A stretch of 64,000 bases of DNA from Hirundichthys speculiger (GCA_018398805.1 JAGFBZ010000367.1:1-64000); one strand, 5' to 3'; numbered from the stretch's first letter, positions 11,701 through 22,529 are shown. Notes: a model not told the origin generated them from the letters alone. Program-made: numbers and translations.

Positions 11701-13706
11701 TAGTTGAAACTCATTTATTTCAAACATGCACCACAAATTAACATTTAAAACTCTTTATCAGACACAATTTGTCGTTAGCTAACTTAATGTTAACATTAAC
11801 ATAATGCTAACAGCCCACAACCGATACACTGCTTATTTAGTTAGCTTGCTTAGCCGAGAACAAAAATACGGTCTAAAACTTTTTTTTTACCATAGCAGAT
11901 ACAGTCTTTACCATCAAATTACAAGTTTTAGCGAACCAAATGATGAACTAAAATCATCACTGCTTAGCGCGGCTAATGTGGCAACATAACTTTACCGTGA
12001 GTGTCTCGCCATTGAAGACAGACCAGGTGCCAGAGGGGTAATATAAATATCAAAACCTAACGCCAACATAAAGTTAGCTCATTTTACTTATCGAACAATG
12101 TCGACATAAAACCACGGTGAAACGCACAGGTGAACGAGAGGCTCCTCAGTCGGTATTTAGCTCCTGTGCTGTGTAGCACGGTGGGGGCGGAGTCTGATTT
12201 ACACTTTAAGTGTCACATCCACGTTTGGAGTTAAGGATTAAATAGTTCAGCGTTGATGTTACTACAATGACACTTACAGATTTGATCTGAAGACACTTTG
12301 ATTTGACTCCAACTATTTGTAAACTTAGAGTTCCATATAAGGGATTTGACTCTATTCAGAGTGGAATTAACTCTGCTTTAGCTTAGATTTCACCAACACC
12401 AGAAATATAACTCTTCTCAATTTGCTACGTACTTTTGGAGCGGCCACAAACTGTTGCTGTCTGCTTGTTCAGATGCAGAAAAAAGTGAGCAGTCCAGTCC
12501 AGCACAGAACCACCTGCTCACCAGGTGAAGAGGAGGAAGTCCCCTCCACCCTCAGGGAGGCCTTCACGCGCCTCAAGGAGGCCTTGGGGGTCAAAGATTC
12601 ACAGGTGGGCTGAGATGGTTTCGCTAAATCTGCTGCAGTCGCCCAGAACAGGAATACAGTCGTTGGCGTCGTGTTTTCAGGAGCTGGAGGAGCTCTTTAC
12701 GTCTCAGAAGGAAGTGCGGGAGCATCTGGAGAAGATGAAGACGGAGAACGAGAAGAAGCTGCAGCAGCTGAGGGAGCAGAAGCAGCATCTCCAGGGAGAG
12801 TTGGAGAACATGAAAGTTTCCAAGGACCTTGAGTTCTGGAGGTGAGAGCCACGTTCATCTGGTGATTCCAGTCTAGCTGAGACGACACTGTTGGACCCTT
12901 CCACGCTTCGGTCCGTCACAGATCTGAAGGTTCTGCTACTGGACTTCTGCGCTACTCTAGATTTGTCCATGACAGCTACTGTGTTCAGATGTAGAGGTGT
13001 TTCTAAGTGCATGTGGGACACTCAAATGTGCTTTTATCAGTCAGCAGCAGATGATGGAGGAGCGCAAGCAGCAGCTTCAGGCTGAGCAGCAGAGATGCGC
13101 CGCAGCCAGAGAGCGCCTGGCCCAGATCACGAAAACCTTCGTATCTGTCCGAGCCGGAGTCGAGCACCTGGCGATGAAGCTGCAGCACATTCAGCTGGTA
13201 ACAAGAGCTTCAACCATCACGTCCTTTCCTTTGATTTGACTTCTTCTCTGCATTTCTGCTAGCAGTCTGTTCCTCCTCCAGGATGAGGACGCGTCCACAG
13301 AAGTCCAGCTGGACTCTGAGCAGAACCCGGACGAGCTCATGAAGCAGTGCAGGCTGAAAGTGCAGAAGTTGCTCCGTGATCTCCAGGGGAAGGATCTGGC
13401 CGCCATAAAGAAGGAGATGGAGGAAGCCAAGGTGAGAAAGAGCTTCACCAGATTTCCACCAGCGTAAGAGTGGTTGAGGTTTTTTTTTTGTCCTGATCCG
13501 TGTGGCTTCCTGTTACTCTGAGCAGTTCTGGGTCGCGGTTCAGGCCGAAATGCCGGAGTCCAACACCAGAGTCAAACTACCTGAAGACCAAAGAGCGGAT
13601 CTTTCTGACGAATGTGAGCCGCCGACTCAAACACACCGACGGAAACACCAACAGAGTCTGAGTGTCTTTGTTTTTCACAGCTGATGACAACGAGAAAGAG
13701 AACTAA
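2778..13706 (+). CDS. odad3: Outer dynein arm docking complex subunit 3 (ODAD3/CCDC151)
   Basis: This is a coiled-coil protein that helps dock outer dynein arms on axonemal doublets of motile cilia. I read 13 in-phase exons: 2778-2850, 7658-7779, 7872-7952, 8035-8202, 8277-8378, 9445-9570, 9910-10014, 12473-12604, 12681-12841, 13041-13197, 13282-13431, 13526-13613, 13681-13706, giving about 496 residues (human about 595). Nearly the whole product is heptad-rich, Glu/Lys/Gln-rich coiled coil. Family landmarks are DESLTYDHQLDRLEAE in exon 6 (human DESLNLENRLDSMEAE), the VEHLAMKL segment, and the C-terminal ESNTRVKLP (human EYNTRIALP) followed by an acidic tail. Exon 1 (MATRKKK..., basic) joins exon 2 in phase, which supports this start, although the N-terminus does not match human. 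Related CCDC183 is a less likely identity. The exon 10 acceptor was chosen at 13041 because the next AG gives a stop. Confidence 0.85.
3122..5228. mobile_element. Nested TIR element inside the hAT transposon
   Basis: The left end CGGGCTCGACAATAGCATTT and the right end, read in reverse as AGGGCTTGACAATAAGCATTT, are imperfect inverted repeats. Both are followed internally by GGCCAGTAA motifs. The element interrupts the hAT transposase frame: ADNANVNF-type residues lie right of it and a NCPARVANKLC-like segment (hAT Cys-Pro-Ala-His region) lies left of it. The interior holds only short broken frames. I found no clear target duplication, so the exact ends are uncertain by tens of bases. Confidence 0.6.
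5230..5984 (-). pseudogene. hAT transposase, N-terminal part, decayed
   Basis: The minus strand from 5984 reads MDEPAKKRG and then a BED/TTF-like zinc finger (FCTLCRREIS...HGGEHDLSRH...ECHKK). After a gap it continues PLYFSLASDASNKENRKMF, the hAT 'DASN' segment, and then, in a shifted frame, YAADNANVNFRKHHSVY. Frameshifts between these blocks and the nested insertion make the gene non-functional. The C-terminal dimerisation domain is not visible. Confidence 0.8.
6540..7410. repeat. Degenerate A/T-rich intronic repeat block 1
   Basis: The block lies in ODAD3 intron 1 and is a diverged tandem of about 20-30 bp units, of the type TTTTGTAAAATTGCAACTTT and its variants (CAACTTTTTGTCCTACAATC). The same vocabulary recurs at 10700-11110, 21850-22230, 34225-34400, 37650-38600, 49590-50860 and 60300-60920. 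No coding potential is evident. Confidence 0.7.
8559..9117. mobile_element. 559-bp MITE with TA flanks in ODAD3 intron 5
   Basis: The element starts CACTGTAAAAAAA and ends TTTTTTTTACAGTG, giving inverted ends. TA dinucleotides flank it at 8557-8558 and 9118-9119, as expected for Tc1/mariner-type insertion. The interior is AT-rich and has no transposase. Confidence 0.75.
10051..10463. mobile_element. 413-bp hAT-type element (short form of the 39.6-kb element)
   Basis: A perfect 8-bp direct repeat ATGTAGAG occurs at 10043-10050 and 10464-10471. The ends are TAGAGCTGAGCGTGATTTTA and the inverted TAGGGCTGTAGCGATACAC. ATCGATATATATCG palindromes lie near both ends. The right part is the reverse complement of the left part of the element at 39609-40334, so these are two members of one family. 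It lies in ODAD3 intron 7 and is non-coding. Confidence 0.85.
10700..11110. repeat. Degenerate A/T-rich intronic repeat block 2
   Basis: This is the same degenerate unit vocabulary as the block at 6540-7410 (TTTTGTATATTACGACTTTGTATCCTAAAA-like phrases), here in ODAD3 intron 7. Nothing in it is coding. Confidence 0.6.
11338..12428. mobile_element. Candidate 1.1-kb TIR element
   Basis: The left end AGCAAAATCAGAAAACTCAA and the right end, read in reverse as AGCAAATTGAGAAGAGTTAT, are imperfect inverted repeats. The body near both ends is filled with AACACT/GAGTTAA phrases. No transposase or clear target duplication is seen. It occupies most of the remainder of ODAD3 intron 7. Confidence 0.5.
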
Positions 13707-13843
13707 GAGGTCGAGGCTGACGTCATCTGAGGATCAACTCTTCAGCCTCCACACCGCTGCTGCTGATGAAGAGGAGCAGCTCCGTCTGATCTGACGGGAG
13801 TCACAAACTACATTTATGTAAGAGAAGAAGTTCAGGATAAAAG

Positions 13844-13849
13844 AATAAA
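13844..13849 (+). terminator. ODAD3 polyadenylation signal AATAAA
   Basis: A canonical AATAAA hexamer lies 138 bp after the ODAD3 stop codon. It is the first such signal downstream. The cleavage site itself cannot be seen. Confidence 0.7.
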
Positions 13850-14524
13850 ATCAGCTGCAATCAAAGATTTGCTTCTGTGATTACATTTATTAGAAAAGAA
13901 TCTCAATTTACTGACTGCAACAGAGTTTAAATGTAGCCGAGTGTCTAGTTTCAGCTGTGCGTGCAGGTCGTACTGGCCACGCCCACCGCCATCGATAAAC
14001 GCCCTGTAACCCAGTTATGACACAAAACCGTGTAAAACATTCAACCAACATGGAAAACTACAGGTAGACCAGGACTGACGGAGAGTTACAGAGCTTTACA
14101 AGAGGTGAAGATGAACAGAACAAAAATAAATTACACTGTTAAAAATGACACAAGAATGCAAATTAAATTCATAAAAAACACACACACACAAAACTAGGAA
14201 GTGCTTTTAGACCTGAGGAGAGCTGGGATAGACTCCTGCAGATCCCTGTGACCCTGCAGAGGTTTAAACGGCCGTAGATGATGGATGATGAAGTTAATAA
14301 AAGATCTCCGTATAGAAGTTGTCTCAGATATGAAACATCTTTAGAGTCGTGCACCGGGCTGCTAATGTGTTCATTTCTGTTTTGGAGTCGGCCCCTGCTG
14401 GTCGGTGGAGGAACTGCACTTTCTGGACCTCATGTCCTCATAGTCAGGACAGAAAACTGACTTTATGACAGAAAATGTTCATGAAGAGAAAGTAAGGAAA
14501 CAAACAAACTGAAACTGAACTTTA
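13850..14524. other. Intergenic between ODAD3 and minisatellite array 2
   Basis: Beyond the probable ODAD3 3' UTR I see no exon. A short (CA)n tract is at about 14178-14191. A phrase near 14390-14420 (GGCCCCTGCTGGTCGGTGG) resembles one near 59967-59990, so it is probably part of a dispersed repeat. Confidence 0.5.
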
Positions 14525-15832
14525 AGGACCAGCTCTATGGGGCAGGACCAGCTCCATGGGGCAGGACCAGCTGGGGCAGGACCAGCTCTATGGGGCAGGA
14601 CCAGCTCTATGGGGCAGGACCAGCTCTATGGGGCAGGACCAGCTCTATGGGGCAGGACCAGCTCCATGGGGCAGGACCAGCTCCATGGGCAGGACCAGCT
14701 CTACGGGGCAGGACCAGCTCCATGGGGCAGGACCAGCTGGATGGGGCAGGACCAGCTCCATGGAGCAGGACCAGCTCTATGGGGCAGGACCAGCTCCATG
14801 GGGCAGGACCAGCTCTATGGGGCAGGACCAGCTCTATGGGGCAGGACCAGCTCCATGGGGCAGGACCAGCTACATTGGGCAGGACCAGCTCTATGGGGCA
14901 GGACCAGCTCCATGGGGCAGGACCAGCTGGATGGGGCAGGACCAGCTCCATGGAGCAGGACCAGCTCCACGGGGCAGGACCAGCTCCATGGGGCAGGACC
15001 AGCTCCAAGGGGCAGGACCAGCTCCATGGGGCAGGACCAGCTCCATGGGGCAGGACCAGCTCCATGGGGCAGGACCAGCTCTATGGGGCATGACCAGCTC
15101 TATGGGGCAGGACCAGCTCCATGGGGCAGGACCAGCTCAGGGGCAGGACCAGCTCCATGGGGCAGGACCAGCTCCATGGGGCAGGACCAGCTGGATGGGG
15201 CAGGACCAGCTCTATGGGGCAGGACCAGCTGGATGGGGCAGGACCAGCTCCATGGGGAGGGCAGGAACCAGCTCCACGGGGCAGGACCAGCTCCACGGGG
15301 CAGGACCAGCTCCAAGGGGCAGGACCAGCTCCATGGGGCAGGACCAGCTCCATGGGGCAGGACCAGCTCTATGGGGCAGGACCAGCTCCAAGGGGCAGGA
15401 CCAGCTCCAGGGGCAGGACCAGCTCCAAGGGGCAGGACCAGTTCCGTGGGGCAGGACCAGCTCTATGGGGCATGACCAGCTCTATGGGGCAGGACCAGCT
15501 CCATGGCGCAGGACCAGCTCCACGGGGCAGGACCAGCTCTATGGGGCAGGACCAGCTCCATGGCGCAGGACCAGCTCCACGGGGCAGGACCAGCTCCACG
15601 GGGCAGGACCAGCTCTATGAGGCAGGACCAGCTCCATGGCGCAGGACCAGCTCCACGGGGCAGGACCAGCTCTATGAGGCAGGACCAGCTCCACGGGGCA
15701 GGACCAGCTCCAAGGGGCAGGACCAGCTCCAAGGGGCAGGACCAGCTCTATGGGGCAGGACCAGCTCTATGGGGCAGGACCAGCTCTATGGGGCAGGACC
15801 AGCTCCATGGGGCAGGACCAGCTGGATGGACC
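14525..15832. repeat. 19-bp minisatellite array 2
   Basis: About 1.3 kb of well-kept 19-bp units (core CAGGACCAGCTC plus TATGGGG, CATGGGG, CACGGGG, GATGGGG or CAAGGGG) run almost without interruption. It is the same unit as array 1 at 1040-1675 and in the same orientation. Array 2 is longer and cleaner. It lies between the convergent 3' ends of ODAD3 and SCO1. Open frames of up to 354 codons in three + frames and several minus frames are by-products of a stop-free unit whose length is not a multiple of three. Confidence 0.97.
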
Positions 15833-16481
15833 TCCGGTGAAGCTGGTTTTTCTGTAAAAACAGTCGTCCATCCAAGCTCCCTGCTGATCGCTTCTATGAC
15901 ACATGAACATTTATCTTTCAATAACCGACTCACTTCAGGACAAAGTCAATAAAAGTTAAAGGTTTAACTTCTCAAATGTTTTTTATTTCATGTTTATCGT
16001 TCCATCAGAGGCTGTGAAATACAGATTTCAGTGGACAAAGACAGTTGTGCAGTTTTCCTGGAAGCCTTCAGGTCTGAGGAGGCTGTTTTCACACATCTGA
16101 GTTCGTTTTCTGTTTAATTAACGGCTCTTAGTCTCAGTGGGAATAAAATAACCTCATTTATGATCCTGATACTGTGAATCCTCTCACACACGTGACTGGA
16201 TGTAAACAGGAAGTCATGATCTGAACTCTGACAGGTAATCAGTCCCTCCTCCTCGTGTCTCGTCTTCCTGTGATGGATTATAATCTGATAAAAGCCACCA
16301 GTGTTTCCTGCCTTCTGACTGACAGCGTTGGTGAAAAAAAAAAAAGTGTTTTAAAGGACTTAACGATGTCGAGGTGATGCAGCAGACCTGCTCAGAGGAT
16401 CCACAGCAGGTTCGACAGATCTGAATAAATAACGGCGGCGGAGCAGAAACACCTGAGGACGGTCGGTCGGCGGGCTGCTGC
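15833..16481. other. Intergenic / SCO1 3' UTR
   Basis: This stretch lies downstream of SCO1 on the minus strand and probably contains its 3' UTR. TTTATT at 15982-15987 is a minus-strand AATAAA about 495 bp after the stop. No other gene is seen. Confidence 0.5.
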
Positions 16482-19400
16482 TCACTTCTTGGACTTCCTC
16501 ATGTGCGCCGCTATCGAGCTGCTGATCTCCGCGCTTCTCTTGTTCTGCCCGAAGTACTCAACGAACTCTCCGTCGGGCCCCACCAGGTACATGATGATGG
16601 TGTGGTCCACCTGCGGGCGACGGGTGGAGGCGGAGTTAAGAGACCGCCCATTAAACAGGTAAAAAAAAAACCCAGCGGGTTTGAACTCACGATGTAGTCG
16701 TTGTCTTCGTCCTTGGGCCCCTGGCTGTAGTAGACCCGATAGGCTCTGGAGACCTCGTCAACCTGAGCCGACGTTCCCGTCAGTCCGATCAGCTTCGGGG
16801 AAAACTCTGAAAGATCCAAGCAGAGCTTTTATCCAGAAACATCTGCCAGTCGGATCTTAAATGTTTTACCTCTCCTGTTCATGACTGGACCATTTAACAT
16901 TTAGGAATTACAGCCGTTTTAAGTTAAAGGCCTTTAAAAGCATTCGAGCAGTTGATTGAAAAGAGGCCGGTCCATTTCCTCGTTAACTTCAGGACAAATA
17001 AGGCAGATAAAACATCTGGAGTTGATATCAAGTATCATCAGATGTTCCTGAAAGCTCTTTGTTGAAGTCTGAAAGTGGGACTGTGATGCAGACGTCCCCC
17101 TCTAGTGGATGAAATTATTACAACACACTTTTTTTTAAGTTAAAAAATAAAAGGATGAAGGTTCAGATGACACAGAAAAGACAGTGTTTACCCAAATTAT
17201 CCCACGTTGTTTTTCTCATCCATTTAATTTAATTTGTAGTTTACATCCTAAGTTTCCACCTCCTTCTAAATTCCAGTCGGGCTTTCGCAGTAAACACTCG
17301 ACTGAAACTGCATTGCTTCGTGTTTCCAGTGACATTAGGATGTCAGCTGACTCTGGTCAAAACACAGTTCTGGTCTTATTGGACCTTTCTTCTGCTTTTG
17401 ATACTGTCGATCATGGTATTATGATATACAGACTTAAAGAGTTAGGGTTGTCTGGTATGGTTTTAAAATGGTTTGAATCTTATCTTACTGAAAGAAGTTT
17501 TAATGTGCTTGCGAACCAGATTTCCTCCGATACGGCTCCACTGACATGTGGTGTACCGCAGGGTTCAGTTTTAGGGCCGATTTTGTTTTTATTGTACATT
17601 CTGCCACTGGGACAGATAATCAGCCAGTTTTGTGATGTATCCTACCACCTTTATGCGGATGATATCCAGTTATACTGCTCTTTTACAGAACGAGAGACAC
17701 ACAAACTGTCCTCTTTAACCAGCTGCTTAACTTCCATCAAACAGTGGTTAAGTCTTAACTCTCTCCAACTAAATTCAGACAAGACAGAGACTTTAGTTAT
17801 TGCTCCGGAAAATCAGATCGCCCGTATTAAGATCCTTATGGGTACCCTAGGCTCGTCCACCCAGTCGAGCCTGCGGAACCTGGGTGTGGTCTTCGACTCA
17901 GCCATGTCTCTTGAGCATCACACTAAAACCCTGATCAGGAACTGCTATTTTCAACTAAGGAACATCTCCAAGCTGAGATCACTGGTGTCAAAAGTGGAAC
18001 TTGAGATGATTATTCATGCTTTTATTTCATCCCGCTTGGATTATTGTAACAGCCTTTTTACATGTCTCAGCCAGAAAGAAATTCACCGTCTCCAGTCAGT
18101 CCAAAATTCTGCTGCAAGACTCTTAACCCGCACCACTAAAAGGGCTCACATCACACCGGTTTTAGCAGAACTACACTGGCTCCCAGTTCATTTTAGAATT
18201 CATTTTAAAATTTTAGTTCTTACCTTCAGAGCTCTAAATGGCCAAGCCCCTACATACATCACCGAGCTGCTAAAACGATACTGTCCTACTCGTTCCCTCA
18301 GATCCGACAACCAACTCCTGCTGGTCATCCCCCACACTCGCTTGAAGACCAGGGGGGATCGAGCCTTTCAAGCAGTGGCCCCCAGACTATGGAACTCGTT
18401 GCCACTATCCCTTCACACTTCTAGCTCTGTTGAGGCTTTTAAAAAGCAGCTGAAAACCCTGTTATTTAGGCAGGCTTTTAGTTAGGTGTGGGGTTTTATG
18501 GTTTCATGTTTTTATGTTTATTTGTTTTCTATATGCTTTTATGCTGATTATGAAATTGTATTTTATGTATGCTTTTATTTTTTACTGTGAAGCACTTTGT
18601 GAATTCTTTCTGTGAAAAGTGCTATACAAATAAACCTTACTTACTTACTTACTTACTTCTAAAGCTACCGTTCCTCCTCAACACTGAAGACCAGTTCTGG
18701 TACTAAAACATACCAGGTGATGGAAGTGTTTTTCCTGCAGATGTGGCTTAAAGCCACGCTATGTAGCGCTAAACTGTCCCTGTACCAAGTTTATAGAAGG
18801 TGCTGCAGGACTAAAGGATGAATATGAACAATAGAAGTGAATCTTGGCTCCATGCTAGCTAACGTGTCCTGGTCATGTGACCTCTGTACCTCTCACATAC
18901 GCAGCCATGGCGTCTGGAGTGTCTCTGTCAGGGTCGATGGTGATGAGGATGGGCGTCAGGTTCGGGACTTGATTTTGTCTGCGGGGCCAAAAACGCACAC
19001 ACAAGTATATTAATTAAACTGATTAAAGGCACCCCCCTCCCCCCAAGCATTCCTGTTAGCATAAAAGCAGGTTTCATCACCGATCTCATCCACCACTTCA
19101 ATCATCTTCTCGATTTCGTCGGGGCAGATGTCGGGGCAGTGCGTGAAGCCGAAGTAGAGGAGGACCCACTGGCCGAAGAAGTCCTCGCTCTTCGCCGGCT
19201 TGTTGTTGTGGTCGACGAGAGAGAAGGGCCCGCCCAGCGCCGGCCGCCCGATCGATTTGTTTCGCTCTTTTTCGATCACTGCGAATGACAGCGCCATTAC
19301 AGAGTCACCAGAGTGGCATGTCGGTAGCCTGGCCGACGTTAACAAACAACATTTGAATGCAAAGCAATAATTTTTCTTGCATTTAGCCGCGACCCGATCG

Positions 19401-21021
19401 TGTGCTAGACGACGAAACACTTACATTCCTCCTTTTCTTTCTTGAAGTACTTCATCCCTCCCAGAAAGGCACCGCCGACAGCAAACGTCACTGCTAGAGA
19501 TTTCCACGTCACGGGCTTCAAAGAGCAAAAAACAAAAAAATCATCTGGGAAACATCTCACTGTCGTCTCTGATGATCGATGAAAGCGGTACAGTTTACTC
19601 GACGACCACTTCCTGTTGCTTTAAATTCTTAAAGCCACTGTATGTAGTAATGCCAGCTCTGACCACATGGGGGCATATGGACCTGCTGGCTCACGAATGG
19701 AGACGGTCCACCAGTCCAATCAGTCATTTTGCCTTTCATTTGATTTAGGAACTCATTTTATTTATGTTATACCTCATTGTGTTGTTTCTGTTCTGACATG
19801 ACGACTCTTTTTGTGTCGTTACTGTCGAGGACAAACTTTGGTCACATTTGACTGTTTCAAATTCAACTCAGTTCATTCGTTTATCGTATTATGCACAGAT
19901 TAAAAACAAGTTTCATGGTAGTGTTAAATTCTAGTGTCGTTGCATAATAGAAGTTCTCGATAATTACGTGTTTCTTCTTCCATAAGAGCACGGTCTGAGT
20001 TTGTGAGTTTAATTAAATCCACTGGGACCTACCCCGGACTTCTTGGGCTGATCTTCTGACGACGGCGGCGGAGGCATCGAGGACAAAGTCCTGGAGCCGC
20101 GCTGATTCAGCCACTGCGTCGCTCTGCAGGTGTGCCGCTGACTCACACGTACCTGTTCAATACATGAAACTTTATTTAGAATGCACTTTTCATACAACGT
20201 CTGCAACAAAGTCATTTACAGGGTAAAGTATTACAAAAAAAAAAACATTTCCAGCTTGGCCTGATCACATTTACATAGTCAGGAGTAATAGGTGTGCAGA
20301 CCTCAAGAAAAGCAGAAGCTTGGGCAGTTTTCCTGCTGTTGAGCGATCAGATGTGTGTTAACACAATACCAAGAAGGAAAGACATAAGCTATGGTCTTAG
20401 AGAAGCAATTCTTGCTGCACAAATTAAGAATACTTGTCAGTAACACCGAGAAAGTTGTCCCATAACATTGAGCATGCCCATCCTGCAGAGCACGCTCCAT
20501 GTTAGCAGGCTGACAGGCTAACAGGCTGAAAATAAAGGTAACAGAGCAAACAGTTTACAGCTTCTGCTGTCATTCGTCCTCGATGAGGTCAATGCATGCA
20601 GTTGATTATAGTGCTAAGACAGAAAGAAATCGGTATCAGCAGGTTAATGTAAAACTAAATGACTAATAAATGTTTAATTGAGAAGTCATGTCACCAAAAA
20701 AAAGTACACTGAATATTAAAGCACCAGTTAAGAAATAAATGTAAGCAGGAAACATCCCATCTTTATGGTACGATACATATTAAAAAGTGACCGACAGCAG
20801 AATGAGCAGTTTTCTGAGTGGAGTCTGGTGCGGTGGTGACCAGCGGCTTCGGCTGTGACCTACCGGGCAGCAGTGAGCTGAGCTCTCCGCGGTGACAGCG
20901 CCTGGTCCGGCCCGGCTTCTCTCTGGATGAGGCTGTGTGTCAGTCTGACGGCTCGGTTCTGCAGGACTTGACTGTGTAGCAGGCGGCAGCCCAGACTGTG
21001 ACGGAACACGCCGAGAGCCAT
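16482..21021 (-). CDS. sco1: SCO1 cytochrome c oxidase assembly copper chaperone
   Basis: SCO1 is an inner-mitochondrial-membrane thioredoxin-fold protein that delivers copper to the CuA site of cytochrome oxidase subunit 2. Exons on the minus strand are 21019-21021 start through 20864, about 20152-20033, 19515-19425, 19278-19081, about 18978-18890, 16806-16691 and 16610-16482, roughly 292 residues (human 301). An Arg-rich leader precedes [20 protein letters not shown], the membrane segment. The redox/copper motif is [10 protein letters not shown] (Cys about 167 and 171) and the ligand His is in [25 protein letters not shown] and YFGQNKR mark SCO1 rather than SCO2. Two junctions are out of phase with the nearest AG (exon 1 to 2 and exon 4 to 5); an AG 11 nt further in (exons starting at 20141 and 18967) restores the frame each time, as would one extra base. 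Intron 5 carries an L2 element. Confidence 0.9.
17184..18659 (+). mobile_element. L2-type LINE, 5'-truncated, with open RT frame
   Basis: A 433-codon open frame (17184-18485) contains reverse-transcriptase motifs: [32 protein letters not shown] and the catalytic LYADDIQLY, then the thumb region and a C-terminal WNSLP...FK..LKTLLF motif. The sequence ends in a TTAC microsatellite (about 18636-18657), the usual 3' tail of L2/CR1-like LINEs. The endonuclease domain is missing, so the copy is truncated. It lies antisense in SCO1 intron 5. Confidence 0.9.
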
Positions 21022-22269
21022 GTTTGTTTTGGACCTTGACGGAACCACTGCAGCAACTAGGAAGCGGCTCCGAGTTTCATAAAACGTCAAAAGAAAAAAA
21101 TAAAAGCGACTCACGGTAACTGATCTAGGGTCAGTTACTAATGTTGTGGCGAGTTAATAAGAGCTGATAGAAACTTAGTGGGCTGGTCTGAGATCAGTTT
21201 TGTAGGCAACTGTGACAGACAGGACATGAGGTCACAAATATCTTCTTCTATTGTCGTTTTAGTGAGTTTACTCTCTGCTGCCACCTGGAGCAGAACCGGA
21301 TATTCAAACACTGGATACGGAAAGACATCAGTGACGTCACGTAAACGAACATTGATCTTTAATTACGACCATTAACGTCGTTTCTGCCCACAGACGTGTG
21401 GAATTTTGTTCTTATTCATTTTTTTTTTTTTAAAAGAGAACCCCTCCCCCAAAAAGGATTTACTCTAGAATCGAAACTTAAAGCAATGCAGATATATTTT
21501 TAAAATTGATCAACAATTTGATATTAATACTTGTTTGGTTTGCTTTATTTTTATATTATTTATTTGTTTTTGTTTTTTTCCAGGACTAAAATGATATACT
21601 CAGCCAAAAAATATAAATGATTAGAAGAAAAAAAATTATTATTAATATCATCATTATTGTTATAGGATGCTAATTTTGCCCATTCTTTACCCTTTAAGCT
21701 GTTAACATGGTTACTTACCTCAAAGAACACTTACTGGACACTTAAAGTAATTTAATCTAACCTAACTTATTTTTATTGTAAGTCATACTCAAAAAAACTT
21801 TAAACTTTAAAAGTTATACACTTGTTTTTCTTTTTGTTATTTTTTGTGCATCTTTTACAACAGGTTTCGCTATTTCACAACCAAATTATAAAGTTGTCAT
21901 TTTATGTTATATATATAAAATTTTGCTTAAGTCAATGTTTCACATCAAAAAAATAAAATTTCGTTAAGAAGCCCTGATTTTGGAGCTCTAATGGTCAAAG
22001 TTGATATTTTACGACAAAGTTGCAACAATATGTCCTGATTTTACAATAAATATTTGTGAATTTTACAACAAATTTTTTACCACAAGAGTTGCGATGCTGT
22101 GAAAATTGCAATTAAAAAAAAAAGGTGTGATTTTAAGGACAGAAAGTCCTAAAATCACTTTGTGAAAATTTATGAAATTCTGTTTTGTGTAAAAAAGCTG
22201 CAATCTTATAAAACAAAATATGGACTACATTTTATATATTATATTTATCTGTTGAGCTGCAGGAGCGAC
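21022..22269. other. SCO1 upstream region and A/T-rich block 3
   Basis: The first hundreds of bases should hold the SCO1 promoter (minus strand), but I see no sharp motif. From about 21850 to 22230 the sequence is the degenerate TTTTGTAAAATTGCAA-type repeat found elsewhere in the window. No exon was recognised. Confidence 0.55.
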
Positions 22270-22510
22270 TGGACTTCACTGGAACGATGACGTCATGAGG
22301 AAAGAAGATTATGGAGAAATACTGAAGCAACATCTGCAGACATCAGTTAGAAAGTTAAAGCTTGGACACTAACGGGTCTTCAGATGGACGATGACCCTGA
22401 ACGCACCACCATATTAGTTACTAAGAGGCTTCAGGACCACAGAGTCCATGTTCTGGAGTGGATATCAAAGATCTGATCTGAAAATAAGAAGAATCTATGG
22501 AGCACAAACC
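22270..22510 (+). pseudogene. Tc1/mariner transposase remnant
   Basis: The stretch reads like a decayed fish Tc1 element: phrases such as CTGAAGCAACATCTGCAGAC, GTTAAAGCTTGGACACTAA, CAGATGGACGATGACCCTGA and TGGAGTGGATATCAAAG match the conserved C-terminal half of Tc1 transposase (QMDNDPKH...WPSQSPDLN). It is interrupted by stops and has no terminal repeats. This identification is from memory of the family. Confidence 0.7.
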
Positions 22511-22529
22511 AGTAGCATTTATGATTCTG

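Noticed and set aside
7658..13706. ODAD1/CCDC114 or CCDC63 identity for the coiled-coil gene
   Set aside because: The C-terminal NTRVKLP motif, the DESLxxxxxLDxxEAE segment and the VEHLAMKL segment follow ODAD3/CCDC151 rather than the ODAD1 family. CCDC183 remains a minor alternative.
16482..21021. SCO2 instead of SCO1
   Set aside because: The [21 protein letters not shown] and FGQNKR segments and the intron-split structure agree with SCO1; SCO2 is typically encoded in a single coding exon in mammals.
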